A stretch of 5,178 nt of DNA, taken from the NCBI GenBank assembly GCA_964415185.1, contig CAYPZI010000180.1:1-5178 (forward strand). The letters run 5' to 3'. Source of the DNA: CAYVBJ01 sp964415185 (GTDB taxonomy: Bacteria; Bacteroidota; Rhodothermia; Balneolales; Balneolaceae). The notes below the pieces were generated by a model. It was given only the letters and a program-made list of their open reading frames with translations, made no database searches and was not told the DNA's origin. Below are positions 1 to 5,178 of this stretch, piece by piece. Made by a program: the position numbers and the translations under genes. Each line of letters begins with the position of its first letter. Position 1 is the first letter of the stretch.

Positions 1-2486
1 ATGCGCAGGTCACGGGAATCGTTACCTTCGATCACTCCGACAAAACCGAGCATTTCCAGTATATCTATGAGGACGGCAAACGGGTGCACCCACCAGGCAG
101 GCCCTATGACAACGTCAGAGCCAAATTGATTCAGGAGCGGCAAAAACTGCTGTTCAATGAAAAAGCATCAGAAACGATGTCTGATATTAACGGGAAACCC
201 TTTAAGCCTGTACCCGGTACAAGGATGGCTCAATCCGCCCTCTATGTTCCCATGTCGGTCGGAAAAGAGGTTTTGGGCTATGTCAGCCTGCAGAACCTGG
301 ATCGCGAACACGCTTTCAGTGAGTCGGATGTCCGGCTGCTAAGCACCCTGATCAACAGCATGAGTGTTGCGATCGAAAATGCACGACTGTTCAATGAAAC
401 AACCCGCCTTCTGAAAGAAACCGAGCAGCGAAATGCAGAACTGGCTGTGATCAACAGTGTGCAGGATGGCTTGGTGCGCGAAATGGATATGCAGGCTATT
501 TACAATCTCGTGGGTGAAAAAATCTGTGATGTGCTCAACACTCAAACCATGATCATCCGGACTTTTAATCATGAAAAAGGTTTGGAGTATTGGCAATACG
601 CAATTGAAAAAGGCAAACATATAAAGGTGGATCCACGTCCTTTTATCTGGGCAAACAAAATTTTAATTGAAACAAAAGATCCCCTGATCATTAATGAAGA
701 TTACGAAAAAATAGCGGTACAGCATGAAGGGACAGCCGTTACAAAAGGCCTGGCACCGAAATCAGCCGTATTTGTCCCCATGATTGTTGGAGATGAAGTA
801 GTCGGTTCCGTCAGCCTTCAAAATGTTGAAGAGGAAAACGCCTTCAGTGAAAGCGATGTTCAATTAATTACGACACTTACCAACAGCATGAGTGTGGCGA
901 TTGAAAATGCCCGGCTTTTTAATGAAACCACAAGGCTGCTGAGTGAAACCGAACAGCGTGCCGCCGAATTACAGACAGTAAATAACATCAGCCGGGCTCT
1001 CGTATCACAGCTTGAATTTGACAAGCTTATCGACCTTGTAGGGGAACAGATGCGCAAAACATTCAAGGCCGATATTGTGTATCTCGCTCTCCATGACCGT
1101 AAAAACAATATGCTCAACTTCCCCTACTATTATGGAGATAAATCTGAATCGCGCCCTTTTGGCAATGGCCTCACAGAGAAAATCATATTGAACCAAGAGC
1201 CATTACTTATAAACCAGAACCTGGATGAAGCCTATTACAAGCTTAAAGCCGAAAAAAAGGGAGAGATGGTCGAATCCTACCTCGGTGTACCGATTATTGC
1301 CGGAAATAATTCGATCGGCGTTATCAGTGTACAAAGCAAAGAGCAGGAAAACCGATTCAAAGAAAACGATTTGCGATTGCTCACTACCATTGCAGCCAAT
1401 GTGGGTGTGGCTATGCAAAATGCAGAAGCCTATCAAAATCTCCAGGAGGCTCTCACAGAATTGAAATCCGCCCAGGATCAATTGGTCCGCCAGGAAAAAC
1501 TGGCATCACTTGGACAACTTACCGCCGGTATCGCCCACGAAATCAAGAATCCGCTCAATTTTGTCAATAATTTCTCCGAGCTGAGTATTGAGCTGATTGA
1601 AGAAGCACGGGAAGAATTGATGAGCCAAAAGTCAAAACTGAAAGGTGAAAGTGAAAATCCCCTCTTGGGAGGGGCCTGGGGTGGGTCAAAAAAAGCTCAA
1701 CTACGCCAGGGCTTCGATGAACAAGAAAAAGGGAAAACAAATACCCTATCACCTCGCGGGAAAGGGGCCGGGGGTGGGTCCGAAAAGGCAGTCAATGCAG
1801 ATCAAAATCCTGAATCGGATTCAGGCACCACGAACCCACCCCTTTCTCCCCTCCCCGGAGGGAATACTCGAATCGCTGATCCAAACATGATTTTGGACAT
1901 CCTCAACGATATCGAAGCCAACCTGAGCAAGATTCACGAACACGGAACCCGTGCAGATGGCATTGTTAAAAGCATGTTATTACACAGCCGGGGAAAAAGC
2001 GGCGAAAAGATACCCACCAACCTTAATAACCTGCTTGATGAATACGTAAAACTGTCCTATCACGGAATGCGTGCCGTCAATAAATCCTTTAACCTGGATA
2101 TGCAATTCGATTTGGATGAATCAATCGAATTGATGGATCTTGTTGCCCAGGATTTGAGCCGGGCATTTCTGAATATTATAAATAACGCCATGTATGCCGC
2201 TTATGAGCATAGCAAAACAGACAAATCCAGAAAGCCGGTAATTTTTATTCAGACCAGAAATAATGAAAATGAAGTAGAGGTAAAAATTCGCGATAATGGG
2301 CCCGGCATTCCGGACCATATCAAGGATAAAATTTTTGAACCCTTTTTTACGACCAAACCTACGGGTGAAGGTACAGGCCTGGGCTTATCCATGACTCACG
2401 ACATCATAAAACTGCATGATGGAAGACTTGATGTGGATACAGTACCGGGGGAATACACCGAATTTATCATAACGTTACCAACATAA
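1..2486 (+). CDS. Multi-GAF sensor histidine kinase (5' truncated by window edge)
   Basis: Sensor kinase of a two-component system, probably cytosolic since no membrane segment is visible in the 827 residues present. The frame is open to the left edge (first full codon at 3); the GTG at 84 lies inside a GAF domain and is not a start. Numbering from codon 3: C-terminal part of one GAF domain (to about 120), a full second GAF (about 153-300), a third, more diverged GAF (about 329-470), a coiled linker (466-500), then HisKA with the H-box LTAGIAHEIKNP and phosphoacceptor His512. Residues 541-628 are a Gly/Pro-rich insertion between the two HisKA helices. HATPase_c follows: N-box NIINNA (Asn728), G1 box DNGPGI (Asp764), F-box FEPFFTTKP, G2 box GEGTGLGLS. 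All catalytic motifs are intact. Related proteins often carry long runs of this GAF unit, so more copies probably lie upstream. The stop precedes the next gene by 13 bp. The ligand is unknown. Confidence 0.93.
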   Translation, partial: AQVTGIVTFDHSDKTEHFQYIYEDGKRVHPPGRPYDNVRAKLIQERQKLLFNEKASETMSDINGKPFKPVPGTRMAQSALYVPMSVGKEVLGYVSLQNLDREHAFSESDVRLLSTLINSMSVAIENARLFNETTRLLKETEQRNAELAVINSVQDGLVREMDMQAIYNLVGEKICDVLNTQTMIIRTFNHEKGLEYWQYAIEKGKHIKVDPRPFIWANKILIETKDPLIINEDYEKIAVQHEGTAVTKGLAPKSAVFVPMIVGDEVVGSVSLQNVEEENAFSESDVQLITTLTNSMSVAIENARLFNETTRLLSETEQRAAELQTVNNISRALVSQLEFDKLIDLVGEQMRKTFKADIVYLALHDRKNNMLNFPYYYGDKSESRPFGNGLTEKIILNQEPLLINQNLDEAYYKLKAEKKGEMVESYLGVPIIAGNNSIGVISVQSKEQENRFKENDLRLLTTIAANVGVAMQNAEAYQNLQEALTELKSAQDQLVRQEKLASLGQLTAGIAHEIKNPLNFVNNFSELSIELIEEAREELMSQKSKLKGESENPLLGGAWGGSKKAQLRQGFDEQEKGKTNTLSPRGKGAGGGSEKAVNADQNPESDSGTTNPPLSPLPGGNTRIADPNMILDILNDIEANLSKIHEHGTRADGIVKSMLLHSRGKSGEKIPTNLNNLLDEYVKLSYHGMRAVNKSFNLDMQFDLDESIELMDLVAQDLSRAFLNIINNAMYAAYEHSKTDKSRKPVIFIQTRNNENEVEVKIRDNGPGIPDHIKDKIFEPFFTTKPTGEGTGLGLSMTHDIIKLHDGRLDVDTVPGEYTEFIITLPT
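354..431 (+). repeat. Inter-GAF signalling helix, copy 1
   Basis: This segment encodes the end of the first GAF domain and the helix that links it to the next (NSMSVAIENARLFNETTRLL, then ETEQR). The same 26 residues recur at 882-959 with one substitution (Lys to Ser). The two copies start 528 bp apart, so the GAF-plus-linker repeat is 176 codons. Many synonymous differences separate the copies at DNA level, which points to an old duplication kept by protein-level selection. Confidence 0.85.
882..959 (+). repeat. Inter-GAF signalling helix, copy 2
   Basis: Second copy of the helix-forming linker, joining the second and third GAF domains. It matches the copy at 354-431 at 25 of 26 residues. 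The equivalent place after the third GAF (from 1398, NVGVAMQNAEAYQNL) is only distantly similar and passes into the coiled coil before HisKA, so the last GAF is a different subtype from the repeated ones. Confidence 0.85.
1659..1687 (+). repeat. REP-like G/C-rich element, copy 1 (in the kinase gene)
   Basis: The element begins with a perfect hairpin, CCCCTC (1659-1664), loop TTGG, GAGGGG (1669-1674), and ends with GGGGTGGGTC. It is translated as PLLGGAWGGS. From memory, elements of this form (C-tract, short loop, G-tract, then GGGGTGGGT) are common between genes in Bacteroidota; finding one inside a coding region is less usual. Confidence 0.75.
1751..1780 (+). repeat. REP-like G/C-rich element, copy 2 (direct)
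   Basis: Direct copy of the element at 1659-1687. The 3' half (GGGGCC, one or two bases, GGGGTGGGTC) is almost identical and is read in the same frame, giving GKGAGGGS where copy 1 gives GGAWGGS. The 5' half is diverged, with two extra bases, and no longer forms a perfect hairpin. Confidence 0.7.
1809..1825. repeat. Perfect 17-bp dyad between repeat copies
   Basis: CCTGAATC, one central G, then GATTCAGG: eight bases each side are exact reverse complements. It sits between the second and third G/C-rich copies inside the kinase insertion. It could be a junction scar or a further small palindrome carried with the repeats. No binding protein can be named from the sequence. Confidence 0.7.
1832..1862 (-). 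repeat. REP-like G/C-rich element, copy 3 (inverted)
   Basis: Inverted copy of the same element. ACCCACCCC at 1834-1842 is the exact complement of GGGGTGGGT in copy 1 (1678-1686) and copy 2 (1771-1779). Its outer end forms its own hairpin, CCCTCC (1849-1854), CC, GGAGGG (1857-1862). It is translated as TNPPLSPLPGG. Pairing with either upstream copy would make a large stem in the mRNA or in single-stranded DNA. Confidence 0.72.
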
Positions 2487-2499
2487 ACCAATAGACAGA

Positions 2500-2886
2500 A
2501 TGAAAGTACTTGTAGTAGACGATGAAAAAGATGTAGAAATGCTTTTTCGTCAAAAGTTCAGAAAAGAAATTCGAAACAATAATCTTCAGCTTGTATTTGC
2601 TTTTTCAGGCAATGAGGCACTTGACATACTGGGCAGTTCGCGGCCTCCTGAAGTAGTATATGTGTTTTCCGATATCAATATGCCGGGAATGACCGGGCTT
2701 GAATTACTGGAAATCATCAAAATCAAATATCCACAGATTAATGTCAGTATGATTTCGGCTTATGGTGACAGTGAAAACTATAATAAAGCCATCAGGTCGG
2801 GGGCAAAGGAATTTTTTACCAAACCTATTGACTTCAAGTCATTGAAAGATGAAGTAAGTGATTTAATTCTAAAGAACAAAAACTGA
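2500..2886 (+). CDS. Stand-alone CheY-like response regulator receiver
   Basis: A single REC domain of 128 residues with no output domain, the usual CheY/Spo0F length. The acidic pocket is Asp7-Asp8, the phosphoacceptor is Asp58 in SDINMPGM, the switch Ser86 lies in SAYGD, and Lys108 lies in FFTKPIDF, so every residue needed for phosphotransfer is present. The ATG at 2500 starts directly on beta strand 1 (KVLVVDDE), leaving no room for a later start; no clear Shine-Dalgarno precedes it. It lies 13 bp after the kinase stop and 4 bp before the next gene, so co-transcription is likely and the kinase is the expected phosphodonor. It may act as a phosphate shuttle or sink, or bind a target by protein contact. 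It resembles the REC domain of the next gene, suggesting a tandem duplication. Confidence 0.93.
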   Translation: MKVLVVDDEKDVEMLFRQKFRKEIRNNNLQLVFAFSGNEALDILGSSRPPEVVYVFSDINMPGMTGLELLEIIKIKYPQINVSMISAYGDSENYNKAIRSGAKEFFTKPIDFKSLKDEVSDLILKNKN

Positions 2887-2890
2887 TTTT

Positions 2891-4069
2891 ATGAGGCTGC
2901 AAAAAATAATGGTAGTTGATGACGAACCGGATCTTCAGATGCTCATTCTGCAACGGTTCCGGAAACAGATTCAAAATGATCAATATGAATTCTTTTTCGC
3001 AGAAAATGGAGAAGAGGCCCTCAGTTTACTCGACGGCAGAAATGATATTTCCCTGATTTTGACGGATATCAATATGCCCAAGATGGATGGCCTTACATTA
3101 TTGCAAAAGTTACAGGAAAATGGTGATTCATCTGCCAAAACGGTCATTGTTTCGGCATATGGAGATATGGAAAATATTCGTACGGCAATGAACCGGGGTG
3201 CATTTGATTTCGTGACCAAGCCGATCGATTTCAAGGATCTTGAAATAACGATTGAGAAGGGGCTGAAAGAAATCGAGTTGCTGTATGAATCCATGGAACA
3301 GAAAAAAACGCTGGACGCCATGCAGGTGGATCTCGATACAGCCTCCAGGATTCAGCAAAAAATGCTTCCCCAGGATTTTCCAGCCTTTCCCGACCGGGAT
3401 GAATTCAATATCTACGCTGAGATGCACACGGCAAAGGAGGTCGGCGGCGATTTTTATGACTTTTTCATGCTGGATGAACACCGGCTGGGGTTTGTAATCG
3501 GGGATGTTTCAGGCAAGGGAATACCGGCTTCCATTTACATGGCCGTTTCAAGAACCATGCTCCGTGCCATTGCATCGCAAATTGATGATCCTGCCGAGTG
3601 CCTCTCCTCTGTCAACATTATGCTCATTCCCGAAAGCGACATCACCACATTTGTTACTGTATTTTATGGTGTGCTGGATACCCGCACCGGAGATATCCAA
3701 TACAGCAACGGCGGCCACAATCTGCCTTATATATTACGGTCGGACGGTACTGTTGAAGAATTGGAAAATACGGCAGGATTGTTACTTGGAAAAATCGAAC
3801 CCATGGATTTCGAATGTAAAAAAGTGAAGCTAAATCCCGGAGATAAAATTGTACTTTTTACTGACGGAGTTACCGAAGCCATGAATGAAAGCGAAGAGAT
3901 GTACGAAGAAGAGCGATTGATAAATTACCTTTCTGCCCACAAATCCGCTCCGTTAAATAAGCTGCTGCGCGGCATTATTGTTGATGTGTTGAAATTTATT
4001 AATAAAGCAAACCAATCGGATGATATTACACTGCTTTCTTTGGAATACGGTTTGAAGCGCGGAGTTTAA
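2891..4069 (+). CDS. Response regulator with PP2C/SpoIIE-type serine phosphatase output (RsbU-like)
   Basis: A 392-residue REC-PP2C fusion. REC (about 1-125) has Asp10-Asp11, phosphoacceptor Asp59 in TDINMPKM, Ser88 in SAYGD and Lys110 in VTKPIDF. A helical linker (about 125-158) ends in ASRIQQKMLP, the typical entry to RsbU/SpoIIE phosphatases. The catalytic domain has metal-binding aspartates in GGDFYD (Asp187), GDVSGKG (Asp205), FTDGVTE (Asp325) and SDDIT (Asp378), plus the family's NGGHN motif (273-277). In characterised relatives, REC phosphorylation activates the phosphatase, which dephosphorylates a STAS-domain antagonist and so frees or captures an anti-sigma factor; that role is inferred here, since no partner lies in the window. 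Start at 2891 is needed for a complete beta 1; Met7 would cut it. The last residues (LKRGV) run into repeat-like DNA. Confidence 0.93.
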   Translation: MRLQKIMVVDDEPDLQMLILQRFRKQIQNDQYEFFFAENGEEALSLLDGRNDISLILTDINMPKMDGLTLLQKLQENGDSSAKTVIVSAYGDMENIRTAMNRGAFDFVTKPIDFKDLEITIEKGLKEIELLYESMEQKKTLDAMQVDLDTASRIQQKMLPQDFPAFPDRDEFNIYAEMHTAKEVGGDFYDFFMLDEHRLGFVIGDVSGKGIPASIYMAVSRTMLRAIASQIDDPAECLSSVNIMLIPESDITTFVTVFYGVLDTRTGDIQYSNGGHNLPYILRSDGTVEELENTAGLLLGKIEPMDFECKKVKLNPGDKIVLFTDGVTEAMNESEEMYEEERLINYLSAHKSAPLNKLLRGIIVDVLKFINKANQSDDITLLSLEYGLKRGV

Positions 4070-4081
4070 ATCACAGAGTTT

Positions 4082-4256
4082 GAATCGCGGATGAAGCGGA
4101 TTGCACTGATTGAACGGATTAGTTATTGGCTCGCAACCCATCTGTGAAATCCAAGTATTTTGAATAGCGGATGAAGCGGATTGCACTGATTACACGGATT
4201 TTGCGGTGGCATGCAGCACATCCGCGACATCCCTTAATCCGCTTAATCCGTGATTC
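4082..4256. repeat. Hairpin repeat array 1 (short unit plus long unit)
   Basis: The space between the convergent phosphatase and VOC genes is almost wholly this array. Unit 1 (4082-4151) is short: a 39-bp arm starting GAATCGCGGATGAAG, a linker containing CGCAACCCAT, and a closing end CTGTGAAATC. A 10-bp spacer (4152-4161) follows. Unit 2 (4162-4256) is long: a 39-bp arm, an 18-bp loop, and a 38-bp inverted arm ending CCGTGATTC. Arms show ATTNNNCGG-like 9-bp periodicity. No protein or tRNA is encoded; a role in terminating transcription from both sides is possible but unproven. Confidence 0.88.
4162..4256. repeat. Long hairpin unit of array 1
   Basis: The 5' arm is 4162-4200 and the inverted 3' arm is 4219-4256, around an 18-bp loop. 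Bases 4161-4182 pair with 4236-4257 at 18 of 22 positions, including nine in a row at AAGCGGATT. Read on the minus strand, the 3' arm keeps the arm pattern with registers of 9, 9, 8 and 9 bp, the same as the 3' arm at 5071-5108. Confidence 0.8.
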
Positions 4257-4269
4257 TAAACACGTACTT

Positions 4270-4686
4270 CTAACTCGCAAATATTTGAGTTTCATCTCTG
4301 AATGCTTTGAACTCCAATGCATTACCGCTGGGATCCATAAAAAACATAGTAGCTTGTTCGCCTGGTTTTCCTTTAAAACGAATATAGGGTTCAATGATGA
4401 ATTCGATCTCTTTCTGCTTCAGCCTTTCTGCCAGCTCATGCCACTCGTCCCAGTCGAGTATGACTCCGAAATGTTTCACGGGGACTTCATGCCCGTCCAC
4501 TTCATTTTTATTGGAATTTCCGGCTTCATCCGGGCTGAGATGGGCGACGACCTGGTGTCCCCAAAAATTAAAATCGATCCATTGATCGGAACTGCGCCCG
4601 GTTTCGCAGCCGAGTATATCCCTGTAGAAGGTTAACGTGGTTTCAATATTTTTTACGGGAAAAGCGAGATGAAAGGGTTTTGGCAT
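4270..4686 (-). CDS. VOC-superfamily protein (glyoxalase/bleomycin-resistance/dioxygenase fold)
   Basis: 138 residues, the usual length for a single VOC protein of two beta-alpha-beta-beta-beta modules. Module 1 begins FHLAFPVKNIETTLTFYRDILG; module 2 begins at about 72 with HFGVIL and ends MDPSGNALEFKAF. Likely metal ligands are His6, His72 and Glu125, the positions used in family members with a divalent metal centre. The family includes glyoxalase I, fosfomycin-resistance enzymes and extradiol dioxygenases; sequence alone does not choose among these, and the substrate is unknown. The ATG at 4686 starts directly before beta 1. No strong Shine-Dalgarno or convincing promoter is visible upstream. 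It is convergent with the signalling operon and lies between two copies of the same repeat array, with its stop only about 14 bp from array 1. An overlapping plus-strand frame is its antisense shadow. Confidence 0.92.
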   Translation of the reverse strand: MPKPFHLAFPVKNIETTLTFYRDILGCETGRSSDQWIDFNFWGHQVVAHLSPDEAGNSNKNEVDGHEVPVKHFGVILDWDEWHELAERLKQKEIEFIIEPYIRFKGKPGEQATMFFMDPSGNALEFKAFRDETQIFAS

Positions 4687-4900
4687 AATTTAATATCTAT
4701 CTAATGACCTCATTTAAGGTTTAAATTTGAATTTAGCAGTTCCGATGACTGTCGATTCTACATTCTCATCCAACGGCTCACAACTCATCAAAAAAAACAG
4801 AAGCTCAATTTTATTACTTGTTGTATAATAAAAAAAGTCCCGATGAATGAAAATAAAAAAGATATTTAAAAGAAGTGAGAGAGGTGTATTACTCCTCCTT
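4687..4900. other. AT-rich intergenic spacer upstream of the VOC gene
   Basis: No gene is supported here. It should hold the promoter of the minus-strand VOC gene, but I see no clear -35/-10 pair on that strand. TAAATTTG at 4722-4729 (plus strand) fits the Bacteroidota TANNTTTG element, yet no plus-strand gene follows it. Runs of A and T and a TATAAT at about 4824 are expected by chance in such DNA. A short minus-strand frame ending at 4714 (MSCEPLDENVESTVIGTAKF...) has gene-like composition and may be a gene remnant. Confidence 0.5.
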
Positions 4901-5178
4901 ATTAATCTGCAATTCCAAGTGTTTTGAATCGCGGATGGAGCGGATGACACCGATTGCGCGGATTATTTTTTGGTTTGCAGCCTATCCGTAATTCCAGGCA
5001 TTTTGAATCGCGGATGGAGCTGATTACGCGGATTGCACGGATTGAACATTTTTTTTTCCGCGATTCAGATAATCAGCGAAATCCATAAATCCGATTAATC
5101 CGTGATTCTAAGTGTTTTGAATTGCGGATGAAGCTGATTACACTAATTTCACGGATTATTTTTTAGTTTGCAGCCCAT
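4901..5178. repeat. Hairpin repeat array 2 (continues beyond the window)
   Basis: Same family and orientation as the array at 4082-4256. It opens with a leftover closing end (TAATCTGCAATTC, to 4915) and a spacer (4916-4925). A short unit follows (4926-4994), then a spacer (4995-5004), a long unit (5005-5108), a spacer (5109-5118), and a short unit starting at 5119 that is cut by the right edge inside its linker. All spacers are 10 bp and all end in TTTT. The linker TTTGCAGCC(C/T)AT appears in both short units here and matches the CGCAACCCAT linker of array 1. Confidence 0.88.
5005..5108. repeat. Long hairpin unit of array 2
   Basis: The 5' arm is 5005-5043, the loop region 5044-5070 carries a T tract, and the inverted 3' arm is 5071-5108. 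GAATCGCGGA at 5005-5014 also has an exact inverted match, TCCGCGATTC at 5057-5066, inside the loop region, so two alternative stems can form. The 3' arm has the same 9-9-8-9 register as the long unit at 4162-4256, indicating that the long form is a distinct, heritable unit type rather than random decay. Confidence 0.8.

Larger units (their letters stand above)
1623..1886 (+). other. In-frame repeat-rich insertion in the HisKA helical hairpin
   Basis: About 88 codons lie between the end of HisKA helix 1 (IELIEEAREELM) and the start of helix 2 (ILDILNDIEANLSKI). The segment is rich in Gly, Pro, Ser and Lys, with no predicted fold, unlike the rest of the protein. It contains three G/C-rich repeat copies, two direct and one inverted, plus a perfect 17-bp dyad. 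Its length is a multiple of three, it has no stop codon, and the kinase motifs after it are intact, so the protein is probably still made. The place is the membrane-distal tip of the dimerisation hairpin, where extra length is structurally tolerable. Boundaries are judged from helix ends and may be off by several codons; no target-site duplication is evident. Confidence 0.75.

Noticed and set aside
1645..1890. Alternative-frame ORF through the kinase insertion
   Set aside because: It is open only because of repeat composition; the kinase frame is continuous and has conserved domains on both sides.
84..2486. Kinase gene starting at the GTG at 84
   Set aside because: The frame is open to the left edge and encodes GAF sequence before this codon, matching the equivalent part of the second GAF; the gene is truncated rather than starting here.
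4082..4256. Integron attC site next to a gene cassette
   Set aside because: No R-box/L-box core sites (GTTRRRY type) or integrase are visible, and units occur in tandem rather than one per gene.
4171..4635. Plus-strand open frame of 154 codons overlapping the VOC gene
   Set aside because: It starts inside the repeat array and is antisense to a gene with clear VOC family motifs; its translation has no recognisable domain.
4797..4830. Sigma-70-like promoter with TATAAT on the plus strand
   Set aside because: No matching -35 at proper spacing and no plus-strand gene downstream; such hexamers are expected in AT-rich DNA.
4714..4950. Minus-strand frame of 78 codons as an intact gene
   Set aside because: Its N-terminal third is translated repeat array and the middle is low-complexity AT-rich DNA; only the last 24 or so codons look gene-like, so it is kept just as a possible remnant.
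4082..5178. CRISPR array
   Set aside because: Units are inverted-arm hairpins with conserved 10-bp spacers and related linkers, not identical direct repeats separated by unique spacers, and no cas gene is present.

Overview
The window reads as one signalling operon followed by a small metabolic-type gene set between two repeat arrays. Moderate GC, near-absent Shine-Dalgarno sequences before every start, a GAF-rich histidine kinase of a type common in Bacteroidota/Balneolota and other environmental lineages, and two kinds of intergenic-style repeats all suggest a member of the FCB (Bacteroidota-like) group. This assignment is inferred from style and remembered family distribution; there is no rRNA or taxonomic marker gene here.

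Positions 1-4069 (+ strand) hold three tightly packed genes. The first, cut off by the left edge, is a large cytosolic-looking hybrid of tandem GAF sensor domains with a HisKA/HATPase histidine kinase core. After 13 bp comes a stand-alone CheY-like receiver. After 4 more bp comes a receiver fused to a PP2C/SpoIIE-type (RsbU-like) phosphatase. The simplest reading is that the GAF domains sense a ligand or redox/light cue, the kinase phosphorylates one or both receivers, and the phosphatase output acts on a STAS-domain anti-sigma antagonist encoded elsewhere (partner switching). The kinase is unusual in carrying an in-frame insertion of about 88 codons at the tip of its dimerisation hairpin, made largely of G/C-rich REP-like repeat copies.

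Positions 4070-4269 are an intergenic space filled almost entirely by a hairpin repeat array. Positions 4270-4686 (- strand) encode a VOC-superfamily (glyoxalase/bleomycin-resistance-like) protein convergent with the operon. Positions 4687-4900 are an AT-rich spacer with no gene I can support. From 4901 to the right edge a second array of the same repeat family runs out of the window.

The repeat family has a precise architecture: a 39-bp arm with strict 9-bp periodicity (five copies, no indels), a loop, an inverted closing arm of either about 10 bp (short unit) or 38 bp (long unit), and a 10-bp spacer before the next unit. Short and long units alternate in both arrays. This repeat architecture and the repeat-built kinase insertion are the most noteworthy things in the window.
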